A DNA stretch of 64,000 bases from a virus. Location: the IMG/VR virus record IMGVR_UViG_3300046660_000364, positions 1 to 64,000 of that record. One strand, written 5' to 3'. Under the pieces are notes generated by a model. The model did no database searches. It was not told where the DNA came from and saw only the letters and a program-made list of their open reading frames with translations. Positions within the stretch are counted from its first letter, which is position 1, and every line of letters starts with the position of its first letter. Shown here piece by piece: positions 36,093-44,721 of the stretch. Both the position numbers and the translations under genes were made by a program.

Positions 36093-37139
36093 TTAGACGC
36101 CGGCGCGCGCCGCCTTCATGGCGGCGATGATCGAGGACGCATCCTCGGCCTGCGGTTCGTTGGGCGCGGTTTTGGTGTTGATCGACGTGACGTTGTCGAT
36201 CGTTCGTTTCTGCTCCAGCTTTTGCGCTCGGACGGACGTGGTCGGTGCAGGATCTTCACGGCGGCCCGGTTCCTGTTGCGCGGTGCCCCAGCCGAATTTC
36301 GTTGCCAGCTCTCGGCTCACGTTGTCCAGCGCGGAGAAGAAGTCGATGCCTTCTTCTGCCTGCTTGCGCTGGATCTTGGCCAGGGCCAGAGACTCCATGT
36401 CGGGGTCCGCGTACATCTCGGGATAGTCGTTACGGTTCTGCGTCAATACACTCTCTACTGCGAGCTTTTGCTGCACGTGCTGCGTCACCGACTGGGCGAT
36501 CTGGTCGACGTCGAGGATGGGCGCAGGCGCTTGTGCCTGCTGCCGTCCAGCCAACATTTCATCCAGTTTGGCGAGCGCGTTATCCTCGTCGCCCTCGAAC
36601 AGGGCCTTGAGGAAGTCCTTGCGGGCGGCGACGGCGTCGACGTCCGCGGGGTTCGGGTCCATGACCTGCTGCTGCTGGAGCTGCTGCTGTTGCAGCTGGT
36701 CGTGGTACTGCTGCAGCTGCTGCTCGCGCAACAGCCGTGCCGCCTCGGCTTCCTGGGCCTCGCGCAACAGGCGCGTGGCTTCGGCGAGCCGTTTGTCGGC
36801 GGTCGAATTCTTCTGGTACTGGCGCACCAGGTCCTCCACCGGGACCTCGGCTTCCTCGCCGTCGATCTTGACCTTGACCTTGGCGGGCGCGCCGGCGCTG
36901 GCCGGGGCCGGATCAAGGGCCGGGTCGTTCAGCTGGGCGTCCAGCTGGTTCGGTGCGGGGGCGTTGGCCGGCTCGGCGATCGTCTCGGTCGGCAGTTCCC
37001 AGCCGTTCTGGGCGGCCATTTCGGCCTGGTGGCGTGCTTCCAGGGCCTCGAGGGCCTGGTCGCGCGCGGTGCGCTGCGTGGTTTCTTCTACTGCGGGTGC
37101 TGCTGCATCGTTTTGCACGTCCGATTGGATAGCGCTCAT
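36093..37139 (-). CDS. Scaffold-like capsid assembly protein, 348 aa
   Basis: Acidic, highly helical and Gln/Glu/Ala-rich. KVKVKIDGEEAEVPVEDLVRQYQK at about 92-115 is a motif of phage scaffold or capsid-assembly proteins. A long Gln-rich coiled coil follows (about 128-160). The C-terminus is basic-helical (IIAAMKAARAGV), as expected for a capsid-binding end. Lies immediately before the major capsid gene. Contains NQLDAQLNDPA, shared with the 63-aa protein. It starts its own unit after the terminator at 37178-37204. Confidence 0.85.
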   Translation of the reverse strand: MSAIQSDVQNDAAAPAVEETTQRTARDQALEALEARHQAEMAAQNGWELPTETIAEPANAPAPNQLDAQLNDPALDPAPASAGAPAKVKVKIDGEEAEVPVEDLVRQYQKNSTADKRLAEATRLLREAQEAEAARLLREQQLQQYHDQLQQQQLQQQQVMDPNPADVDAVAARKDFLKALFEGDEDNALAKLDEMLAGRQQAQAPAPILDVDQIAQSVTQHVQQKLAVESVLTQNRNDYPEMYADPDMESLALAKIQRKQAEEGIDFFSALDNVSRELATKFGWGTAQQEPGRREDPAPTTSVRAQKLEQKRTIDNVTSINTKTAPNEPQAEDASSIIAAMKAARAGV

Positions 37140-37177
37140 TGCTTGACTCCTGGGTAGGCGCCCGCAGGGTGCGGGCG

Positions 37178-37204
37178 AAAAAAAACCCGCCGGGGTGGCG
37201 GGTT
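37178..37204 (-). terminator. Intrinsic terminator between portal cluster and scaffold gene
   Basis: On the minus strand a perfect 8-bp stem (AACCCGCC/GGCGGGTT, 5-nt loop) runs into eight T residues. A second GC-rich hairpin (GCCCGCA...TGCGGGC, about 37159-37177) follows in the scaffold leader. The two could give partial termination or mRNA 5'-end protection. Confidence 0.88.
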
Positions 37205-37226
37205 GATGCGGTGGGAGCGTGCGCGT

Positions 37227-37454
37227 CTAGCGCAGCACCCGGACCTCGCCCTCGGTCTCGATCCAGACGCGGGCGCCGCAGGAGAGCGGCTTGTCCGGGG
37301 AATACACGACGCGCGAGCTGCCGATGATCTCGACCTCGTGGGCGTAGGTGTTGGACTTGTAGGATTTCACCGTCAGCACCGGCTCCTGCTCGCCGGCCGG
37401 CTTGCCGATATTCGAGCGGATCTTGTGCTGGTTGACATGGACGATGGTTTTCAT
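37227..37454 (-). CDS. Hypothetical protein, 75 aa
   Basis: Begins MKTIVHVNQHKIRSN; beta-rich, with VLTVKSYKSNTYAHEVEIIG and ending ETEGEVRVLR. Resembles small conserved podophage proteins found beside the portal gene, but I know no function. ATGA overlap with the gene before it; followed by the terminator. Confidence 0.75.
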   Translation of the reverse strand: MKTIVHVNQHKIRSNIGKPAGEQEPVLTVKSYKSNTYAHEVEIIGSSRVVYSPDKPLSCGARVWIETEGEVRVLR

Positions 37455-37723
37455 TCGTCCTCGAACAGGTAAAGGAACACCGGGGAGCCTTCGCCGACCC
37501 AGCTGCCGGCGATGTTGAAGTCGAAGTATTCCTCGGCCTCGTCCTGCTCCATGCCCTGGTGGTCCATCAGCGCCTGGATCACTTTATTCGTGTCGTAGGC
37601 GGCCACGCGCAGGTTGATGCGCTCGGCGATCCCGATCACGCAGGCGTCGAAGACGTCGCGCGGCTCGAGCAGCATGGCGTCGTCGCCGTCCAGGATCTCG
37701 TCGATGTCCTCGCTCAGCATCAC
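37451..37723 (-). CDS. Hypothetical acidic protein, 90 aa
   Basis: Strongly acidic (DEILDGDDAML at the start, LYLFEDE at the end). Helical centre with AERINLRVAAYDTNKVIQAL. Both ends overlap neighbours by ATGA. Function unknown. Confidence 0.75.
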   Translation of the reverse strand: MMLSEDIDEILDGDDAMLLEPRDVFDACVIGIAERINLRVAAYDTNKVIQALMDHQGMEQDEAEEYFDFNIAGSWVGEGSPVFLYLFEDE

Positions 37724-38025
37724 TCGCCCTCCTGGCTTTGCAGTTCGGCCTCGGCCGCCTTGCCGGCCTGGATCGCTTCATCCAGCCAGTCGCGGAAGCT
37801 GGCGGCGCGGCGCACCACCAGCTGCAGTTCGCGCACGTAGTTGGCATCGCTGGCGTCGGCTTCGCCGAGCAGCTCGAGCGCGGCCTGCTTCTCCTGCTCG
37901 GCGCGGCCGATCAGGTACTGGCCGACGGCGCCCTCGACGAAGGCCTTGACGTCCAGGCTGAACTGCACGGTGTGCAGCAGCTCGCGCACTTCCGGCGGGA
38001 ACTGCGAGAAGTCGATTTCGATCAT
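37720..38025 (-). CDS. Hypothetical helical protein, 101 aa
   Basis: Mostly helical, Glu/Ala/Leu-rich, starting MIEIDFSQFPPEVREL. Its ATG overlaps the portal stop (ATGA), so expression is tied to the portal. Possibly a portal-associated or scaffold helper; no direct evidence. Confidence 0.75.
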   Translation of the reverse strand: MIEIDFSQFPPEVRELLHTVQFSLDVKAFVEGAVGQYLIGRAEQEKQAALELLGEADASDANYVRELQLVVRRAASFRDWLDEAIQAGKAAEAELQSQEGE

Positions 38026-41000
38026 GCGTTGAAGTGCTCCACAAGTTTGTCGAAGAAGTCGCGGCCCAGCTGCTCGACAACATCAGAAGGCACGATAAAA
38101 TCGCCGCCCTGCAGGCCGACGGGTTGCATGTCGGCCGGCGCGTCCGGTGCACCTTCGGCCGGGGTGTGGAAGTGCGCCACCAGCTCCTCGAGGTAGTCCT
38201 GGCCGATCACCTGCACCACCGCGGCCGGGATCAGGTACTCGCCGCTGGAGACCTGGGCCGGCTGGGCGCCGTCAATCGTGGCCGGGATCGCGTCGGCGGT
38301 CGGGCCGCCCGGACCCTGGATCAGGCCGCCGTCGGCGTAGGCCGGCGCCTCGGGCTGCTGGCGGTTCTGGTTCTGCATGCGCTCGGCGTACTCGGGGATC
38401 GAGTTGACCGAGGCGTCGAGCTTGCCGCGGTTGTCGCCGACGAACTTCATGGCGCGCTGGGCGGCGCTGTGGATCGGCGCCTTGGCCAGCTTGTAGGCGG
38501 GGATCAGGCCGATGGCGTCACCGGCGGCGGCGCCGTACTCGCCCTTGTACAGGTCGTTGGCCACATCCAGCGCCGAGGTCACGGTGCCGGTGCCGGGCAT
38601 CAGGTCGAGCGCCAGCTTGGCCTTCGGGTACTCGTTGGCCAGCTGGTCGTAGCCGCGCGACAGGCGGCCGGGCAGCGCAGCGGCCTGCTGGAGGCCGTTG
38701 TTCACCATGCTGGTGGCGCCGTTCCAGGTCTGCTGCAGCGGGTTGACCGGGTTGGCCGGGTCGACCAGGCCGCCGTTGGCGTAGCTGTCATCCGGGTACG
38801 GCAGGCGCGGGTAGCCGGCCAGCCCCATGTTGGTCTCGTCGGTCAGGCCGTTCAGGGTGCGCGAGACCGGGTCCGGCGCTTTCAGGCCCATCTCGGCGCC
38901 GTACAGGCGGCGGTTGTCCTGCATGATGCGCAGGTGGTCGGCCAGGTCGATGCGCTGGTCCATGTCGAGCGGGCCGTAGGCGCCCATGCTCGGGATCAGG
39001 CCGCCGTTGCGGTAGGCGGCCTGGCCGATCAGGCTGGCGCCGGCGCTGTCCGGGCGGGTGGTCTGGATGCCGGCGCGCTCGCCAGTTCCCGCGGTAGCGG
39101 GAATCGGCGGCAGCGGATTCAGGGTGGTCGATGCGCCCTGTCCCGGCATGAAGGCGACCCCGGTGCGGCGGTTTTTCACGGCCTCGATCCCCAGGCCGGC
39201 GCTTGGCGCGCCCGGCATCGGGAAATTCGGGTCGATCCCGGAGGGGGTGGGCGGGCGGTAGCCGGCGGCCTTCATCAGCTCGTCGGCGATCGGGGCCACG
39301 CCCGGCACGGCGGCGATGACCTCGGCGGTCTGCATGGCCGAGAACTGCGCCTCGGACCCCTTCTTGACCGCATCGGCCGCGGTGACGCGGTCCTTGACGG
39401 CGTAGCTGGCCACCTCGGCGTCGATCTTGCGGATCTGCGCGGCGATCAGGGCCGGGTCGGCCTTCTGCGCCAGCTGCTGCTGCAGCTGCTGGACCTGGTC
39501 CTGCAGGCGCTTGACCATCGGGTCGCTGCCGTCGAAGTTGAAGAAGCGGGCGCCGTCCTTGTAACCGAGCTTGCCGAACAGCTCCTTGACGATCTCCTCG
39601 ACGTTCAGGCCCAGGTTCACGAGGCCATCGTTGGCCAGCATGTTGCCGAGTGCCGTCATGCCGTCGACGAACTGGCGCACCTGGTCGGCCGGGTTGACGG
39701 CGCCCATGCCGACGTTCACGTTGAGCGTGAACTCGTTCATCAGCTGCTCGTCGGTGATCTGGTCCATCCCGAAGCGCTGCAGGTCGGCGGTCTTGCCGCA
39801 CAGCGCGATCAGGGCGTCGTCGGTCTCGTAATACTGCTCCAGCAGCACCAGCTGGCGCAGCACCGGCTCGACCCAGGTCTCGACGAAAGTGCGCAGCTGG
39901 TAGCCGCTCACCTGGTTGGCGCCGGCGTCCAGCATCTGCATGCCGCCGACCGTCTCGTTCAGCTTGCGGTTCGATTGCACCGAGGACCCGGAGAAGGTGC
40001 CGGCGACATCATCGAAGTCCAGGTTCAGGACCTCCTGCTCTTTATAGGAGGAGCCGGTGACGTCGTTGAATTCCACCACTTTCACATCGTCGATGTCCTG
40101 CACCAGGGTGACGGAGCCGGGCACGTTCCTCGTCACGCTGCGCAGGTCGACCTGCTTGTTGCGGCGCGCGAAGTATCGCTTGTTCATGGCCAGCTTGACG
40201 TTGTCGATGCGCTGGTTGGCGACCTCGTTGATCTCGGCCTGGACGTCGCGCGTCAGGCGCGGCACCGAAGACGGATACAGCTTGTGGGTCTCCAGCACGG
40301 CGGTGCCGACCACATACGGGCGGCGGCCGTGGAAGTAGACCTCGGTGAGCGGCACCGGGTCCGACAGCAGGTGCTCGCAGCCGAGGGTGTAGTAGCAGTA
40401 GTCGACCTCGTCGACCTCGACGATGTTCTTGTGGACCCAGACGATATTGAAGTTGCCGTTGGCCTGGGTCTGGTATTTGCTGTCGGTGCGCGGCGACTCG
40501 CGCTGCAGGCGGATGGTGTCGCCGTAGGTCTTGGTGGCGCCCTGGATCGTGGACTCGGGCAGGGTTTTCCACTTGGCCTCGCCGGTCTTGGCGTCGACGT
40601 TGCGCATGCGCGCCTTGACGTCCTTCACGTACATCGGGATCAGTTCGATCACGTAGGGGCTGGTGCCGACCGGGTCGGTCCAGTCCGCGCCCGGGTCGAA
40701 GCGCAGGTTCTCGATCGGCACCAGGCGGATCTGCGGGCGGTCGATGTTCTTCTTCTCGTTGTACTGCCAGTATTGGTACGACGCCACCACGCCCACGGTC
40801 TGGGCGTCCTGGTAGGCGCCGACCAGGGTCAGGAACCAGGGGATCGACTTGGTGAGCCGGTGCTGCAGCAGCGCGCCCATGACGGCGGCCGACCCCAGCT
40901 GCGTGGGGTCGTCCTCGTCCTGCGCCGTCACCTTGAGGACGTCGTTGCTGGCAAAGAAGGCCTGGGCCGCGGCGGCCTCGTTCTTGCGGATCGTGGTGCG

Positions 41001-41219
41001 GGTCTTGGGCCGGAACAGTTTACTTCTGCCCTTGTTGGCCTCGGCCAGGTACTTCGAGCCGGCCGGGTGCTGGCCCTGGAACTGGCGCAAATCTCCCTCG
41101 ATCTGGGCGCGCACCGAGCTGTCGAACCAGTTCGAGGAGGCGCTGAAGGCGTCCCGCGCGAGGGCCACCCAGTCGGGCGTGTCTTGCGCCGGCGCGGCGG
41201 TGTTGTTCTGGTCGTCCAT
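38022..41219 (-). CDS. Portal protein with long C-terminal extension, 1065 aa
   Basis: The first 700 residues fit a podophage portal: FRPKTRTTIRKNEAAAAQAF, QYWQYNEKKNIDRPQIRLVP, NLRFDPGADWTDP, and GRRPYVVGTAVLETHKLYPSS. A Gln-rich coiled coil lies near 565-580. Portals form the dodecameric DNA channel and terminase dock. The remaining 350 residues are extra: Gly/Pro-rich linkers with repeated ANGGLV/ADGGLI segments, then two tandem copies of a module (GEYLIPAAVVQVIGQDYLEEL then GDFIVPSDVVEQLGRDFFDKL) at the very end. Follows a 118-aa gene and precedes three coupled small genes. Confidence 0.9.
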   Translation of the reverse strand: MDDQNNTAAPAQDTPDWVALARDAFSASSNWFDSSVRAQIEGDLRQFQGQHPAGSKYLAEANKGRSKLFRPKTRTTIRKNEAAAAQAFFASNDVLKVTAQDEDDPTQLGSAAVMGALLQHRLTKSIPWFLTLVGAYQDAQTVGVVASYQYWQYNEKKNIDRPQIRLVPIENLRFDPGADWTDPVGTSPYVIELIPMYVKDVKARMRNVDAKTGEAKWKTLPESTIQGATKTYGDTIRLQRESPRTDSKYQTQANGNFNIVWVHKNIVEVDEVDYCYYTLGCEHLLSDPVPLTEVYFHGRRPYVVGTAVLETHKLYPSSVPRLTRDVQAEINEVANQRIDNVKLAMNKRYFARRNKQVDLRSVTRNVPGSVTLVQDIDDVKVVEFNDVTGSSYKEQEVLNLDFDDVAGTFSGSSVQSNRKLNETVGGMQMLDAGANQVSGYQLRTFVETWVEPVLRQLVLLEQYYETDDALIALCGKTADLQRFGMDQITDEQLMNEFTLNVNVGMGAVNPADQVRQFVDGMTALGNMLANDGLVNLGLNVEEIVKELFGKLGYKDGARFFNFDGSDPMVKRLQDQVQQLQQQLAQKADPALIAAQIRKIDAEVASYAVKDRVTAADAVKKGSEAQFSAMQTAEVIAAVPGVAPIADELMKAAGYRPPTPSGIDPNFPMPGAPSAGLGIEAVKNRRTGVAFMPGQGASTTLNPLPPIPATAGTGERAGIQTTRPDSAGASLIGQAAYRNGGLIPSMGAYGPLDMDQRIDLADHLRIMQDNRRLYGAEMGLKAPDPVSRTLNGLTDETNMGLAGYPRLPYPDDSYANGGLVDPANPVNPLQQTWNGATSMVNNGLQQAAALPGRLSRGYDQLANEYPKAKLALDLMPGTGTVTSALDVANDLYKGEYGAAAGDAIGLIPAYKLAKAPIHSAAQRAMKFVGDNRGKLDASVNSIPEYAERMQNQNRQQPEAPAYADGGLIQGPGGPTADAIPATIDGAQPAQVSSGEYLIPAAVVQVIGQDYLEELVAHFHTPAEGAPDAPADMQPVGLQGGDFIVPSDVVEQLGRDFFDKLVEHFNA

Positions 41220-41237
41220 GTGCGGGCCTCGGGGTGG

Positions 41238-41594
41238 TTAGCGGTCGAACACGAAGTCGCCGATGGAATTGGTGCGCAGCTGCAGGTACTTGTTCTCGTC
41301 GAAGCGGCCGCGGTTGGCGCCGAAGCGCTCCAGGATCTCGCCGCCGGCCTTGATGACGTCGCGCTTGAAGTCGCTGGCCGAGTAGATGTTCACCAGTTTC
41401 AGCACATAGCCCATCTGGCCGTGCAGCATCAGGTTCTGGATGTTGGCCACGCCGTTCCTGCCGTCGACGTTCACCGCCCAGGCCCAGCCCGCGTAGTGGT
41501 TGGTCAGGGTGCTGGCGATCTCCTTGGCCAGGACCATGTCGTGCGCGCAGGTCTCTACGGCGCTGTCATCCAGGCCGACAAGGATTTTGCTCAT
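41238..41594 (-). CDS. Hypothetical protein, 118 aa
   Basis: Begins MSKILVGLDDSAVETCAHDM; mixed alpha/beta, ends RTNSIGDFVFDR. Not recognised. Lies 18 bp before the portal gene in the same direction. Confidence 0.75.
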   Translation of the reverse strand: MSKILVGLDDSAVETCAHDMVLAKEIASTLTNHYAGWAWAVNVDGRNGVANIQNLMLHGQMGYVLKLVNIYSASDFKRDVIKAGGEILERFGANRGRFDENKYLQLRTNSIGDFVFDR

Positions 41595-41620
41595 GGGTGT
41601 CCTAAATGGTCGGCCGCGGG

Positions 41621-41651
41621 GGTAACTGCCCTTTCCATTCAGGCAGTTACC
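41621..41651. other. Perfect 10-bp hairpin between portal-cluster genes
   Basis: GGTAACTGCC and GGCAGTTACC are exact complements around an 11-nt loop. No T tract follows on the minus strand, so it is not a classical terminator. It lies in a 78-bp gap before the 118-aa gene. It could be an RNA-processing or stability hairpin. Confidence 0.5.
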
Positions 41652-41672
41652 TGTTCGCGGCGTGAAAATTTG

Positions 41673-41831
41673 CTAGTCCGGGTAGAAGTCCGGCTCGGTT
41701 TCGGTCTGCACCAGGCGGTTCTTTTCGACGTCGGACAGCCAGAGGTACTGGTCGAACGAGTAGTAGGCGCGCACCGATTCGGGCAGCGCCTGGTACTCGC
41801 GGTAGACCAGGTTGTCGCGTTCGATCTGCAT
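41673..41831 (-). CDS. Small conserved-type protein near portal, 52 aa
   Basis: Begins MQIERDNLVYREYQALP and contains SVRAYYSFDQYLWLSD. Start 9 nt after the upstream gene's end. Aromatic-rich and acidic at the C-terminus. Unknown function. Confidence 0.65.
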   Translation of the reverse strand: MQIERDNLVYREYQALPESVRAYYSFDQYLWLSDVEKNRLVQTETEPDFYPD

Positions 41832-41839
41832 GGGCGGCC

Positions 41840-44254
41840 TCAGACGCTGCGCGGCAGGATGGCGAACTGGGGCGCCAGGCCGTAGTTCGGTTTCGTTGGG
41901 CGCGCCATGAACTTGGCCCAGGCGGTGGCGCCGCCCGGATAGCCGCTGTCGACCGCAAACGCCAGGCCCGGCTGGTAGTTGGCCGGGTAGCCGTCGGTGG
42001 AGGCGGGATAGCCGTCGATGTCGCCCGGCAGGCAGTTGGGGGAAAAGGCCAGGCGCTGCGGCGAGTTGCAGGGGTATTGCTGCTGGGCCGGGGCGACCGT
42101 GAACGCGAAGCACTCGGCCAGGGTGCCGAAGAACGGCGCGGTACTGGTGGTGCGCACGCCGAGCGCGTAGGTGCAGGCGTTCAGGTTGCAGACCGCCGGG
42201 TCGTTCATGCGGCCGACCTGGAACTTGGCCTTCCACGCAAGCAGGCGGCGCGCATCCGAATTCCCCAGCAGATCGACGCCGTGGCCGATGGCCTGGGTGA
42301 AGAAGTCGTCCATCCACGGCGCGATGCCGTTGCCGGTGCCGCCGTTGACCGGGTAGGCGATCGCGTAGCCGTTGGTGATGACGCCCAGCGCGTTGTCGTT
42401 GCCGTCGACGTAGCGGGCGACGAACCAGCTGATGTTGTTGGTGTACCAGGTCTGGAAATGCGACTTGAGCGGGTGGCCCTCGGGGGTGATGGCGGCGCAC
42501 TCGGCCAGCGTGCGCATGCTCCAGCCCTGGCCGCGCACCTGGTCGGCGCGCACATGCGCCTTCTCGAAGTCGCGGTAGTAGGGGTTGTCCTGGTAATGAT
42601 TGAAGGTGCACCAGAAGTGCAGGCCTTCCAGGTAGAAGAAATCGCCGGTGAGCAGGTACGGCAGGTAGTACAGGTCCGGCTGGTGCGAGCTGTCCGGGCC
42701 GCCCTGGGTCACGGTGGTCAGGTTCGGCAGCTTCTCGTTCTTGCCGGTGGCCGGGTTGATGCAGTCGCCGGGGTTGCCCAGCAGCGAGGAGTACGGGAAG
42801 TTGATGACCGACAGCGGGTAGCCGCGGCCCGGACCGGCGCTGTCGTCGCGCCGGCACATCGGCCAGCTGCCGCCGATGTCGGCGCTGGCCAGCATGATCG
42901 CCTTGGCCCGCTTGTCCATCGACAGCACGGTAGTGGCATGGATGTCCGGCATGATGCCGATGTCGGGGCGCCCGCCGGTGGTGCCCATGGCCGGCTGCAG
43001 GTTGCCGAAGCCCATCGGGTCGAAGCGGGTGCTGGCCATGGTCGTGACGTAGCCGTTCAGCACCGATTCCGGGATGACCACGCTCTGGTCGTAGTTCGGG
43101 ATCTGGCGGCTGCCGATCAGGTAGGCGGTGTCGTGGCGGATATGCAGGGTCGGCGCGCCGCCGGTCCAGAAGGTGCGCTTCCAGCGCGCGGTCGGGGTGT
43201 GGATCAGGCCGGTCTTGCTGTAGACCGTGGCGCCGGCGGCGTTCAGGGTGACGTCGTAGACGATGTCGGTGGTCGAGGTGTAGGCCTGGCAGTGCTCGAT
43301 CACGGCGTCGATGCGGGCCTGGCCGGTGCTGAACGCGCGCACCGAGAACTGCGCTGTCAATGTCGGGTGCCGGCCGCTCGGCCCGACGAAGGGCACGTTG
43401 AAGATGAAGTCGGAGGCCACCGGGCCGGCGAACCAGGTGTCGGGGACGACGCCGGCGCAGCTGGCGGTGTAGGTCACGCCGCTGATGACCACGCTGGCCG
43501 AGGGCAGCGATGCCGGCAGGCCGACGGCGGTCGCGCTGCCGGCGGCACTGGCGCGCTTGATCGACAGGGTCTGCGAGGCACTGGCGGCCAGGGTCGGCAG
43601 CACGCCGCAGATCATGGCGTGGCGCACCGAGCCGTCCGGGTGCAGGGCCTTGACGTTCAGCTGGGCGGCGATGCTGCTGCTGTCCGGCAGGGTCAATGTG
43701 ATCCCGGCGCCGGTCGACGGCAGGTGGCCGAGCGCGAACACGTGGCCGAGCGCGAACGGCGCATTGGCGACCGGAGTGGCCGCGGTGTTCTCGATCTTGA
43801 AGGTGGTGATCTGCGCGCCGATGGCGATCGGGGTGCCGGTGGCGGGCGGGTCGCCGGCGGCGCCGGTGGCGGCGAAGCCGATGCTGCGCTGGCCCTGGCG
43901 GCTGGCGACGGTGGCGAGCGTGGCCGGCAGGGCGCCGTTGACCGGCACGATCGCGCGGCTGACCTGGGCCTGGCTGGCGCTGGCCGTGGCGTCGGTATGG
44001 ATGCTCTGGTTCGAGAGCGCGGCTGCGGCGGCGAGGCGCTGGGCCTGGCGGGTGCCGGCGGTGACGTCCAGCAGCATCGGGATGTCGATGCGCGGGGCGT
44101 ACAGGGTCGTGTTGACGTCGCTGGTGAGCGTGCGGCCGCCGAAGCTGTAGCTCAATACCGGCGGGGCATTGAAATTCGCGCTCGGGTCAGCCATCCCGAC
44201 CTCTTCCGACCACAGGCGGTCGGAGAAGCGCGGGATGGTGCGGTCATCACTCAT
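41840..44254 (-). CDS. Large protein of unknown function, 804 aa (possible tail-associated carbohydrate-active protein)
   Basis: The N-terminal 200 residues are Ala/Thr/Ser-rich. Residues about 150-370 look beta-sandwich-like. The C-terminal half is aromatic-rich with Trp/Tyr/His and repeated helices (FYLEGLHFWCTFNHYQDNPYY, SHFQTWYTNNISWF), a pattern seen in alpha/alpha-toroid polysaccharide lyases or hydrolases. I cannot identify catalytic residues. Start overlaps the preceding small gene by 8 bases. Location at the head of the minus-strand late operon is unusual for a depolymerase. Alternative: a novel structural protein. Confidence 0.7.
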   Translation of the reverse strand: MSDDRTIPRFSDRLWSEEVGMADPSANFNAPPVLSYSFGGRTLTSDVNTTLYAPRIDIPMLLDVTAGTRQAQRLAAAAALSNQSIHTDATASASQAQVSRAIVPVNGALPATLATVASRQGQRSIGFAATGAAGDPPATGTPIAIGAQITTFKIENTAATPVANAPFALGHVFALGHLPSTGAGITLTLPDSSSIAAQLNVKALHPDGSVRHAMICGVLPTLAASASQTLSIKRASAAGSATAVGLPASLPSASVVISGVTYTASCAGVVPDTWFAGPVASDFIFNVPFVGPSGRHPTLTAQFSVRAFSTGQARIDAVIEHCQAYTSTTDIVYDVTLNAAGATVYSKTGLIHTPTARWKRTFWTGGAPTLHIRHDTAYLIGSRQIPNYDQSVVIPESVLNGYVTTMASTRFDPMGFGNLQPAMGTTGGRPDIGIMPDIHATTVLSMDKRAKAIMLASADIGGSWPMCRRDDSAGPGRGYPLSVINFPYSSLLGNPGDCINPATGKNEKLPNLTTVTQGGPDSSHQPDLYYLPYLLTGDFFYLEGLHFWCTFNHYQDNPYYRDFEKAHVRADQVRGQGWSMRTLAECAAITPEGHPLKSHFQTWYTNNISWFVARYVDGNDNALGVITNGYAIAYPVNGGTGNGIAPWMDDFFTQAIGHGVDLLGNSDARRLLAWKAKFQVGRMNDPAVCNLNACTYALGVRTTSTAPFFGTLAECFAFTVAPAQQQYPCNSPQRLAFSPNCLPGDIDGYPASTDGYPANYQPGLAFAVDSGYPGGATAWAKFMARPTKPNYGLAPQFAILPRSV

Positions 44255-44375
44255 CGGATTCCTCGGGAATGGGCAGCGGTTGCGGGTGCAGCGAAGTCGG
44301 CGGCATCTTGTCGAGCCAGGCCACGAAGTCGGGGGACGGCAGGAACGGCGCGGGCGGGAACGCGCCGCTCGCCAT
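44247..44375 (-). CDS. Small Pro-rich protein, 42 aa
   Basis: ATG at 44375 overlaps the TGA of the previous gene (TGATG), and its stop overlaps the ATG of the 804-aa gene. Sequence is Pro-rich with PDFVAWLDKMP in the centre. Tight overlap on both sides supports translation. Unknown function. Confidence 0.55.
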   Translation of the reverse strand: MASGAFPPAPFLPSPDFVAWLDKMPPTSLHPQPLPIPEESDE

Positions 44376-44668
44376 CACACACCCCGGCCCTTGTGCTTGG
44401 CGTGGCTTGGCACCTGGTTCTCGACGTTGTGGGTGTCGGTACGCACCACGCCGCGGCCGGTCGGCACACTCGGCACGTGGCGGCTGGTCGGCGCCACCGG
44501 CGGGCGCGCCATCGGCGACGGCATCGGCGGGGGCGTCGTGGCCATGGCGGCACGCGGGGCCGGCACGGCAGGCGGCCGGGCAGCCTGCGGCGGGACTGGC
44601 GGTGCTGGCGGCGCCTTCATCGACGGCACCTGTTCCGGCTTCGCGACAGGCTGGACAAACTTCTTCAT
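44375..44668 (-). CDS. Pro/Ala-rich protein, first gene of the minus-strand late operon, 97 aa
   Basis: ATG at 44668 with GAGG 6 nt upstream. The centre is Pro/Ala low complexity; the C-terminus is not (TDTHNVENQVPSHAKHKGRGV). It begins the leftward operon opposite the rightward operon that starts at 44722. Unknown function. Confidence 0.65.
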   Translation of the reverse strand: MKKFVQPVAKPEQVPSMKAPPAPPVPPQAARPPAVPAPRAAMATTPPPMPSPMARPPVAPTSRHVPSVPTGRGVVRTDTHNVENQVPSHAKHKGRGV

Positions 44669-44721
44669 GGGGAACCTCGTGGGTCTTGACAGGTGGTAAC
44701 ACCAGACGACAAACTGGCGTG

